The position numbers and the translations under genes are program-made. From DASUBN01 sp964584665 (GTDB lineage: Bacteria > Pseudomonadota > Gammaproteobacteria > Natronospirales > REEB76), in contig CAZPAO010000044.1 of assembly GCA_964584665.1 (NCBI GenBank), positions 1 through 16,848 of the forward strand: a stretch of DNA of 16,848 nt, given 5' to 3'. The notes under the pieces are model-generated. The model did no database searches and was not told the origin of the DNA. It was given only the letters and a program-made list of their open reading frames with translations. Shown piece after piece: positions 7,451-13,277 of the stretch. Within the stretch, counting starts at the first letter, position 1. Each line of letters opens with the position of its first letter.

Positions 7451-9274
7451 TCACAGGCGGTTGCTCAACGCCCGCAGGCGCTCTTCCATGTCCGCCAGCG
7501 ATGCCAGTGGACCGGCCAGTGCGGTTTCGTGGCGCCGCCATTTCCCGGTCGCGGGGGCGGTGAGGGTGTAACGCGACAGCGGGAGCTGTCCGGAGGGCGA
7601 GAGCGGGGTCTTCGCTGCGGCGGGCATACCGATGAACTCCGCGGTCCGTCTCAGCACGCCCGGAGCATCGCCCACGAGGCTGGCGTAGTCCAGGGTGCGC
7701 CAACGCTCCGGCGGCAAGCCCGAGAGGTCATCCAGGATCGCCTGGTTGGTCATGCGCCATTGGTGCGCCACGACCTCCGCCATCGGCTTGCCTGCCAGGG
7801 CCTTCCACCCCGGGGGCAGCAAGAGCGACCAAGGCGGTCCCGGCCAGTCGGGCAGGTTGCCATAGGTCACGAAGCGGCCCGATTGCCACGCGTCCAGCAT
7901 GCTGCCCAGGTTCTCGGCGGCATCGCGGTACAGGAAGAGGAAGCGGGCATCGGGGAATAGGGCGTCCAGGAAGCGGATGCGCAAAGCGTTCTTGGGCGTC
8001 TTCTCCAGCAACCGCACACGCTCGGGCCGATCGGGCCGGGTCAGCCAACGCCGCCCCGCATGATCGCGCAGCTGCAGGGTGATGTTGCGCAGGAACTGTC
8101 CGCGCCTGTCCGGCGTGGCATCTTCCGCCGCCAGCGCATTGGAGATGAAGCCCCGTTCCTCCGGCGCGAGCCCCGGGATCGACTCGATCTCCTTATGGCT
8201 CTCGTCGCCCAGGTTCCAGAGGCCCGGGATCTGTTTCAGGGTCTCGAACAGCAGGGTGCTGCCGCTGCGCGGTGCCGCAACGATGATCAGCGGCCGCGGG
8301 AACTCCGGCGTCGGTGCCGCGGCAAGCCAGGCCTGGAAGCCCTCGAACATGCCCGCGAGGTAGCGTTGCAGCACCAGGTTCACCTGGGTGCCGTTGCTGG
8401 GCAGGCGGATGCCTTGGCCGAACTGGCCGGCCTGCTTCAAGGCATCGTCGATGAGCACCGCATAGTGCCCGTAGTGGCCGGGTTCGCTGCCGAAACGTGC
8501 CCACAGGGCCTGCCACTCGTTGGCGAAATCCAGCAGCGCGTTCTCGAGGGCCGCCTGTTGCGCGCTCCGCGCCGGCGCATTGTGCAGGTCGCCCACCAGT
8601 TCCCGGATGGTCGACCTCACCGCTGCGGGGTGCGCCAGCGGCTCGGGCGCATGGGACTCGAACACGAGATCGTCCTCAGCGTCCGCGCTGTATTCGAGCA
8701 GCTCGGCCGGTAGCTGAGCAGCGGCCGACGCCACCACTCCGCCCGAGGCCAGTTTCCAGAACTCGGCGCTGCCGACGGTGTCCATCACGAGATGGACCCG
8801 GCGTATGCCGCTGCCGTTGATGACGTGGTGTGGCCGCCAGTTGTCGAAGATCCAGGCCTCGCCCTCGGCCATGTGGATCTCCACCCCGTCGCAGTTGAAG
8901 CGCACGCTGGGGTCCGTGACGATGGGCACATGGATGCGGATGCGGTCACGCCAATAGAAGTCGATGTCGGTATGGGGCGTGACCTCGGCGCCGGGCTCCA
9001 GGCGCATCAGCCTGGATCGTCCCACTACAGTCCTGAAACTCGCCATCACCTGCCGCAGGTAGTCGCACTGCGCCAGGCGCGGCGCCGGCACCATGATGCC
9101 GGACGTGTCGTCGTTCTCGGTGCCGAGGTGCGACACCAGGATCAGGGCTGAGTTGCCCGCGAACCCCTGGGGATGCGCGCGCCATTCGCTCTCCGGTATG
9201 CGTCCGATCTCGGCGCGCAGGCGCGCGGTATCGAAGCGCAGGGGGAGCTTGATGAATGGGGCAGGGAGACGCAT
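7451..9274 (-). CDS. Bifunctional Asp/Asn beta-hydroxylase-like / sulfotransferase fusion
   Basis: A 607-residue two-enzyme fusion. Residues 1 to about 175 are an aspartyl/asparaginyl beta-hydroxylase-like (PF05118-type) oxygenase. The metal site is H101-T-D103 in TPHTDIDFY, with H149 in WRPHHVIN. R159 in IRRVHLVMD is the likely 2-oxoglutarate anchor, and IHVPIVTDPSVRFNCDG (114-130) is a core strand pair. After a linker to about 325 comes a sulfotransferase domain with IIVAAPRSGSTLLFETL (330-346), LLEKTPKNALR (422-432), the 3'-phosphate region LFLYRDAAENLGSMLDAW (446-463), and a final GKWRRHE (577-583). The frame stays open to 9574, but I place the start at the ATG at 9274: homology begins there, and the extension would cover the divergent promoters and the start of the plus-strand hydroxylase gene. 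It heads the three-gene minus operon. The fusion suggests that hydroxylation and sulfation touch the same molecule (inference). Confidence 0.88.
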   Translation of the reverse strand: MRLPAPFIKLPLRFDTARLRAEIGRIPESEWRAHPQGFAGNSALILVSHLGTENDDTSGIMVPAPRLAQCDYLRQVMASFRTVVGRSRLMRLEPGAEVTPHTDIDFYWRDRIRIHVPIVTDPSVRFNCDGVEIHMAEGEAWIFDNWRPHHVINGSGIRRVHLVMDTVGSAEFWKLASGGVVASAAAQLPAELLEYSADAEDDLVFESHAPEPLAHPAAVRSTIRELVGDLHNAPARSAQQAALENALLDFANEWQALWARFGSEPGHYGHYAVLIDDALKQAGQFGQGIRLPSNGTQVNLVLQRYLAGMFEGFQAWLAAAPTPEFPRPLIIVAAPRSGSTLLFETLKQIPGLWNLGDESHKEIESIPGLAPEERGFISNALAAEDATPDRRGQFLRNITLQLRDHAGRRWLTRPDRPERVRLLEKTPKNALRIRFLDALFPDARFLFLYRDAAENLGSMLDAWQSGRFVTYGNLPDWPGPPWSLLLPPGWKALAGKPMAEVVAHQWRMTNQAILDDLSGLPPERWRTLDYASLVGDAPGVLRRTAEFIGMPAAAKTPLSPSGQLPLSRYTLTAPATGKWRRHETALAGPLASLADMEERLRALSNRL

Positions 9275-9322
9275 GGGGACCCGTGTTTGCCGGGCGCGGA
9301 AAAAGCGCCGCGGACTGGCTGC

Positions 9323-9352
9323 ACTATAGCCAATGCAGCCCGCGCCCAGCAA
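9323..9352 (-). promoter_or_regulatory. Candidate promoter of the 9274-4992 minus-strand operon
   Basis: Read on the minus strand, TTGCTG (9352-9347) stands 18 bp before TATAGT (9328-9323), which matches TATAAT at five of six positions. It would give a leader of about 40 nt to the ATG at 9274. This is the best sigma-70-like pair in the divergent spacer 9275-9396; there is no gene in that spacer. Confidence 0.5.
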
Positions 9353-9383
9353 GGCGATCGCCGTGGCGGCGGGCGGGCTAAGG

Positions 9384-9389
9384 TACACT
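9384..9389 (+). promoter_or_regulatory. Candidate -10 element of the plus-strand hydroxylase gene, possibly leaderless
   Basis: TACACT ends 7 nt before the ATG at 9397, so transcription would begin at or next to the start codon. No ribosome binding site is visible in the intervening bases and the -35 region is GC-rich and weak. The same TACACT hexamer occurs upstream of sucA. Confidence 0.4.
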
Positions 9390-9396
9390 TCCGCCC

Positions 9397-10041
9397 ATGG
9401 ATGGAGCCTTCGACAAGCGCGAGCACGTGGCTGCCTGCCGCCGGTTGCCCCAGGCGGTGGATGCGGCACGCCTGCAGCGTGAGGTGGCCGCGTTGCCCGC
9501 TGCGCTATGGGATAATGTGCGTGCCCCGGTGCACCGTGAGACCCGGTCCTTGTTCCTGAAGGGCCATGCACCATTGCTCAAGATCGAAGGGGACCCGGAA
9601 CAACCCCCTTTGGATGACTGCCCTTACATCCGCGAACTGCTCTATGGACTCCTGTCCGGCGTGCCCGGCAAATGCCTGCTGGCATCGTTGCGGCCCGTAG
9701 GCATCGTGTATCCGCACAAGGACATCGACAACGATTACTTCGTGCGTTCCTTCCGTGTGCACCTGCCGGTCTTCACCAATCCGCAGGTGCGTTTCTATTG
9801 CAACGGCCGTTTCTTCCATATGGCCGCCGGCGAAGTCTGGACGGTCAATAACCTCGCGCCGCATGCCGTGGTCAACGACCACCCGAGCGAATCACGGGTG
9901 CATCTGATCTTCGACGTGTTCCCCTCACAGGAAGGCATCGCGCGGGTGGACGCCGCGCCGGAAGCGGAGGGCATGGACGAGCCGGCGCTGTTCGCGCGCC
10001 TCTCCGGGCAGAGGCCGGCTGACGCGCAAGTGATGGATTAG
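9397..10041 (+). CDS. Aspartyl/asparaginyl beta-hydroxylase-like oxygenase
   Basis: A 214-residue stand-alone hydroxylase domain. It is visibly paralogous to the N-terminal domain of the divergently transcribed fusion next to it: both share PHxDID, a [FI]R[VI]H[LV]P strand, VRF.C.G, HMA.GE.W and RVHL. Candidate metal ligands are H107 and D109 in YPHKDIDND, with H156 in LAPHAVVN. R167 in SRVHLIFD is the likely 2-oxoglutarate anchor. It should catalyse 2-oxoglutarate-dependent hydroxylation in the cytoplasm; no signal peptide is present. It is a single-gene unit, with its own candidate -10 box only 7 nt upstream and no Shine-Dalgarno sequence. Its TAG stop overlaps the TAA stop of the convergent sulfotransferase gene by 3 bases, and the two genes share 4 nt. 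All Ile codons I checked are ATC, unlike the ATA-rich genes at the left of the block. Confidence 0.85.
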   Translation: MDGAFDKREHVAACRRLPQAVDAARLQREVAALPAALWDNVRAPVHRETRSLFLKGHAPLLKIEGDPEQPPLDDCPYIRELLYGLLSGVPGKCLLASLRPVGIVYPHKDIDNDYFVRSFRVHLPVFTNPQVRFYCNGRFFHMAAGEVWTVNNLAPHAVVNDHPSESRVHLIFDVFPSQEGIARVDAAPEAEGMDEPALFARLSGQRPADAQVMD

Positions 10042-10742
10042 AACTCGTAGTCGTAGCTTTCGATGATGGACCAGTCCCGTTCAGCCACCAGGTCCTTCAG
10101 TTCCTCGTCATAGTAGCCGCGGTAGTCGCGCCGCGGCGACGCGTTCACCGCCGGCGCCGTGGCGATGTCCCGGGCCAGTTCTGCTGTCACCACCGTGCCA
10201 TATCCCTCCAGCAGCGTCGGCAGCTCCTCGCGCAGGTGTTCCATCCGACCCATGCGCAGACCCTGGGGCGAGCCCTCGACGAAGCACATGTAGCGGGTGA
10301 GCCAGGTGAGGTAACCCGCATCGGGGTCGGTGAAGCCCCGCATCACCCTGCGCGTGATGCCGCTGCCCAGGTTGCCTTCGCGGTCCTCCGGGAGCGCCAG
10401 CGCGATCTCTTCGCGCAACGCTGCATGCAGAGGGTGACCGAGATGCAGCAGGGTGGTGATGGAAGTCTTGAAGTCGGCTGCACCGCCTTCGGATACCGCA
10501 CGGAAGATGGGGTTGCGTTGCGGGTTCGCGAGGTTGAAGGCGTACCAGGACACGTACCAGTCCCAGGGGTTGCGCATGAAGGCAAAGGCCGGCAGCGACT
10601 TCAGCTCCGCCGGTGCCTCGCTGCGAGGCAGGTGGTAACCGATGGGGCGTGCATCCGGCAGGTGAGCGAGCAGCAGGCGGTTGACGAACTGCCCGCCGGT
10701 CTTGTGCAGGTGGATGAACAGCAGCCGCGAACTCGCGATCAT
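10038..10742 (-). CDS. Sulfotransferase, family-2-like
   Basis: A short, 234-residue cytosolic sulfotransferase of a type distinct from the TPR enzymes. The PAPS-binding P-loop is LLFIHLHKTGGQFVNRLL (7-24), the 'HxxKTGG' form of the Sulfotransfer_2 group. The 3'-phosphate region is FAFMRNPWDWYVSWYAF (53-69), with R57 and S65. The C-terminus has the typical arrangement of an N-A-S turn (200-202), YRGYYDEELKDLV (207-219) and a terminal YDYEF. The ATG at 10742 is supported by AGGGAA 8 nt upstream. It is the last gene of the second minus-strand operon, 23 nt after the TPR-hydroxylase stop, and its stop overlaps that of the convergent hydroxylase gene. The acceptor is unknown; related enzymes act on sugars, lipids or proteins. 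Confidence 0.85.
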   Translation of the reverse strand: MIASSRLLFIHLHKTGGQFVNRLLLAHLPDARPIGYHLPRSEAPAELKSLPAFAFMRNPWDWYVSWYAFNLANPQRNPIFRAVSEGGAADFKTSITTLLHLGHPLHAALREEIALALPEDREGNLGSGITRRVMRGFTDPDAGYLTWLTRYMCFVEGSPQGLRMGRMEHLREELPTLLEGYGTVVTAELARDIATAPAVNASPRRDYRGYYDEELKDLVAERDWSIIESYDYEF

Positions 10743-10750
10743 GCCGCCGG

Positions 10751-10756
10751 TTCCCT
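10751..10756 (-). promoter_or_regulatory. Ribosome binding site for the family-2-like sulfotransferase
   Basis: On the minus strand AGGGAA lies 8 nt before the ATG at 10742, which supports that start. Confidence 0.5.
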
Positions 10757-10765
10757 AGGCGGCCG

Positions 10766-12091
10766 TCAGGCCGCGCCGCCATACTTGCGGCTGAAGTCCT
10801 CGATCGCCCCCACCATGGCCACGATGCCCTCGCGTTCCGCTTCGGACACTTCGGGGTGCCACATCTCCATGATCAGCACCACGCGAGACTTGTCGCTGCG
10901 GTTCCAGGCTTCATGCTGGAAGCTGTCATCGAAGACGAGACATTCACCTTCCTTCCAGCCATGCGTATCGTTGCCGATGCGGATGCTGCAGTCGGGAGGG
11001 ACCATGAGCGGCAGGTGCACGGCCAGCTTGTAGTTGGCGAGGCCGAAATGCGACGGGATGTGCGCTCCCGGGTTCAAGATGGAGAAGAATGCTTCCGGTG
11101 CATGACCCGGTATCTGCGGGAGGGACAGTGCCGCCAGCGCCGCGGCCGTATGGGGGCAGCGATCCAGGTTCTCCTTGACGGCTTCACCGGCCTTATAGAA
11201 GTGCAGGGAGCTCCACTGGCTGGAGCCGGCGAGATCCGCCCACTGCTGCGGGTCCTGGCCCGCGGGGATTCGCACGTAAGGAGCCAGGCCTTCCCCGCTC
11301 GCCAGCACTGCGCGCAACTCCTCGCGGATCGCGTCGGTAGCGGACTCCAGATGCCGCAGCTGCGGGAACTTGCTGCGTGCCGGCACGGGGTCGGCCTTGA
11401 GGTGCGGCAGGTAGAGGAAGGCGGGCCGCTGCAAGGCATGCTGGTAAACGGGTGTGCGCCGGCCGACATAGATCTCGGCCATCTCATCCACGCGTGCGAG
11501 GGCGTCGGCGCCGTGGCGCTCGTGCAGCGGGGCCAATGCATCCGCGATCAGCTGTACCTGCTTCGCGCGTATATGCTCGGCCGCTTCCCTGACCAGGTTG
11601 CGTATCGCCAGCGGCGTGAAGGGATCGTTGGCGACCAACTCAGGGTTGGGGAAGTTCCGCCAGGCCTGCCAATAGATCGACACGGCTTCGTCGCGGCGGC
11701 CCAACTCCATGAGCACGGCACCCTTGTGCAGTCGCGCGTTGCGGTGCTCGGGCTTGAGCGCGATGGCGCGATCGAGCCATATCAATGCATCGGCGAGTTC
11801 GCCCCGCTCCCGCTGCACCAGGCCCATGTTCTGATTGAGGATGGCGCGATCCGGTGCGGCACGCAGCGCCTGTTCCAGGTACGCCCGGCTCTTGTCCAGT
11901 TCCCCGCGGATCATGGCCTGCACCGCCAGGAAATTGAGCGAGCGCACGTGGTAGGGCGCCACCTCGAGGATGCGGCGATAGATGTCCTCGGCTTCGCGCA
12001 GTTCACCGCGGTCGGCGAGCAGTTTGGCGCTGTCGGCGAGGGTCTGGATTTGCCAGGCGGCATCGGGGGCGGGCTGGTTCACGGTAGTCAC
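10766..12091 (-). CDS. TPR-repeat aspartyl/asparaginyl beta-hydroxylase (AspH-type)
   Basis: A 441-residue protein with about four TPR units (residues 15-150) and a C-terminal AspH-type catalytic domain (about 220-420), the same architecture as animal AspH, which hydroxylates Asp/Asn in EGF-like domains. The catalytic core is very close to AspH: PGAHIPSHFG (341-350), YKLAVHLPLMVPP (354-366), IRIGNDTHGWKEGECLVFDD (370-389), SFQHEAWN (390-397) and MEMWHPEVS (408-416). The iron ligands should be H348 and H393 only; G350 stands where other family members carry an acidic residue, as in human AspH. R403 probably binds 2-oxoglutarate. The start is GTG at 12091, the first start after in-frame TAA and TAG stops. 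There is no Shine-Dalgarno, and a -10-like TAGACT lies 9 nt upstream. Unlike animal AspH it has no membrane segment. It is the middle gene of its operon. Confidence 0.9.
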   Translation of the reverse strand: MTTVNQPAPDAAWQIQTLADSAKLLADRGELREAEDIYRRILEVAPYHVRSLNFLAVQAMIRGELDKSRAYLEQALRAAPDRAILNQNMGLVQRERGELADALIWLDRAIALKPEHRNARLHKGAVLMELGRRDEAVSIYWQAWRNFPNPELVANDPFTPLAIRNLVREAAEHIRAKQVQLIADALAPLHERHGADALARVDEMAEIYVGRRTPVYQHALQRPAFLYLPHLKADPVPARSKFPQLRHLESATDAIREELRAVLASGEGLAPYVRIPAGQDPQQWADLAGSSQWSSLHFYKAGEAVKENLDRCPHTAAALAALSLPQIPGHAPEAFFSILNPGAHIPSHFGLANYKLAVHLPLMVPPDCSIRIGNDTHGWKEGECLVFDDSFQHEAWNRSDKSRVVLIMEMWHPEVSEAEREGIVAMVGAIEDFSRKYGGAA

Positions 12092-12100
12092 GCTTGAGAC

Positions 12101-12106
12101 AGTCTA
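12101..12106 (-). promoter_or_regulatory. Candidate internal -10 element upstream of the TPR-hydroxylase
   Basis: On the minus strand TAGACT, in the context TTAATAGACT, ends 9 nt before the GTG at 12091 in the 49-nt gap between two genes of the same operon. It could start a second, nearly leaderless transcript. The -35 region is weak (GTGCAA at about 17 bp). Confidence 0.3.
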
Positions 12107-12113
12107 TTAAGGA

Positions 12114-12130
12114 TGCACATTCTTGCACAT
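12114..12130. repeat. TGCACAT direct repeat with 10-bp period
   Basis: TGCACAT occurs at 12114-12120 and again at 12124-12130, one helical turn apart, just upstream of the candidate internal -10 box. It could be a regulator-binding pair or chance; no regulator is identified. Confidence 0.3.
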
Positions 12131-12140
12131 CCGCGTCTTC

Positions 12141-13199
12141 TCAGGGCAGCAGCGCCTGCACCGCAGGGAGGTCTGCCGGGGACTCGCGGAGCAGCGGTTC
12201 GGCCCACGCCAGGGCGGCATGCAACTCGGCGCCGTGCCGTGCCTGGATGTCCCGGTTCTCCTCGTCGCGCCGGCCGCTGTCATAGCGGGAGAAGGGATCC
12301 TTGGCATGGGTGTTCCAGACGGGCCCGGCCACGATGGCCCGGGCTTGCTCCGCTCCCATGCCGTAGCCGAGGAAATCGGCCGCGGCGGCGAGGGCGTGGG
12401 CGGGTTCCTGCAGCATCCTTGCGCTGTCCAGGTGTCTCAGCCGCGTGCCCGCTTCGGAGCCCAGCAGCGACTGGAACTCGATCATCTGCGCATGCCAGAT
12501 CACGACCAGGGATTGCAGGTAATCGAGCGAGTCCAGGTCGAGACCGAAACGGCGCGCATAGCCCGAGTCCTGGTCGAACAGCCTGAGCAGCAAGGGCGTC
12601 TTCTGCTTGGTCTCGTCGGTCTTCTTGAGGTTGGAGACCAGGAAGCTCTCGAGGTCGGAATGCAGCAGCAGACCGCGGGCCTTGGGGCGGATATTGAGGG
12701 CGTCGGCGGCGAGGTTGTTGGCTGCATGGGTGGGCTTTATGAGCACCGCTTCCTCCGGCAGCCAGGTCTTCGCCAGCAGTGTGAGGGCGAGATCCAGCAG
12801 CATCGGTCCTTGCGGGTACCAGGCTTGGCCGCGGGCCAGGGTGCCGCGCTTCAGGTCGGCGATGCGCCTGAGCACCCAGGGTTCCCTCAGCACCAGCGTG
12901 CGGCCCTCCAGCTGCAGCGAGCGGGCCAGCAGCGAAGAGCAACAGAAGGAGGAATGGAACAGGAAGGCCACATCGTGCGTCGGTGCCGGACGGCGCGCGA
13001 GGGCGGAGGCCACCGCGTCGAGGGGGAAGCCGTGCAGTCTGTCCCCCGTGTAGGCGATACGGTTGTCCAGGAACGCCGAGACCCGGAAGGTCTCGGGGGT
13101 CGCTTCCAGGAAATGCAGCTCGCCCCGCTGCATGTCCAGGTCATACAGGTGCCAGGCGGGGTTACGGGCGATGTCGTCCGCGGTGAGGTCGATGGCCAT
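12141..13199 (-). CDS. Divergent sulfotransferase-like P-loop protein
   Basis: A 352-residue protein with no clean family name that I can give. Residues 78-95 (AFLFHSSFCCSSLLARSL) look like a degenerate sulfotransferase or nucleotide-kinase P-loop after a hydrophobic beta strand, followed by LVLREPWVL (102-110), which resembles the 'REP' element after the P-loop in sulfotransferase-like proteins. AVLIKPTHAANN (151-162) corresponds in position to the 'KTP' strand, and GLLLHSDLESFLVSNL (176-191) to the 3'-phosphate region. The canonical RSGTT is absent, and two adjacent cysteines (C86, C87) sit in the loop. The N-terminal 75 residues form a separate region of unknown role. It heads the second minus-strand operon, 49 nt before the TPR-hydroxylase. 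I infer PAPS- or nucleotide-dependent transfer from the motif order and context; it may instead be a kinase-like or inactive partner. Confidence 0.72.
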   Translation of the reverse strand: MAIDLTADDIARNPAWHLYDLDMQRGELHFLEATPETFRVSAFLDNRIAYTGDRLHGFPLDAVASALARRPAPTHDVAFLFHSSFCCSSLLARSLQLEGRTLVLREPWVLRRIADLKRGTLARGQAWYPQGPMLLDLALTLLAKTWLPEEAVLIKPTHAANNLAADALNIRPKARGLLLHSDLESFLVSNLKKTDETKQKTPLLLRLFDQDSGYARRFGLDLDSLDYLQSLVVIWHAQMIEFQSLLGSEAGTRLRHLDSARMLQEPAHALAAAADFLGYGMGAEQARAIVAGPVWNTHAKDPFSRYDSGRRDEENRDIQARHGAELHAALAWAEPLLRESPADLPAVQALLP

Positions 13200-13225
13200 G
13201 TCGGCTGCTCGGGCGGCGGGATTGT

Positions 13226-13236
13226 CATACTATATC
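13226..13236. promoter_or_regulatory. Overlapping divergent -10 elements
   Basis: The only AT-rich segment in the 78-nt spacer between the divergent genes contains TATAGT on the minus strand (13234-13229) and CATACT/TATATC on the plus strand (13226-13236). The two candidate -10 elements occupy the same bases, so the two promoters would compete for polymerase. No clear -35 box is visible on either strand. Confidence 0.4.
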
Positions 13237-13241
13237 AAGGA

Positions 13242-13260
13242 GTGCCGCTCCCGGCGGCAC
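13242..13260 (+). promoter_or_regulatory. Leader hairpin before the Sel1-P4H gene
   Basis: A perfect 7-bp stem, GTGCCGC (13242-13248) with GCGGCAC (13254-13260), encloses a 5-nt loop. It would lie in the 5' leader, 17 nt before the start codon, next to the weak GGGGA ribosome binding site. There is no T-run, so it is not a terminator. It may affect translation or RNA stability. Confidence 0.4.
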
Positions 13261-13277
13261 AGGCACACGGGGACGCC

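Noticed and set aside
9275..9574. A 100-codon N-terminal extension of the hydroxylase-sulfotransferase fusion
   Set aside because: It overlaps the start of the opposite-strand hydroxylase gene and both candidate promoters, and it looks like non-coding translation.
10856..12097. A 413-codon open frame on the plus strand opposite the TPR-hydroxylase
   Set aside because: The minus-strand frame carries the AspH catalytic motifs and TPRs; the plus frame is a composition shadow.
12123..13277. A 385-codon N-terminal extension of the Sel1-P4H frame
   Set aside because: It is antisense to the sulfotransferase-like gene and runs through the divergent promoter region. Recognisable protein starts only after the ATG at 13278.
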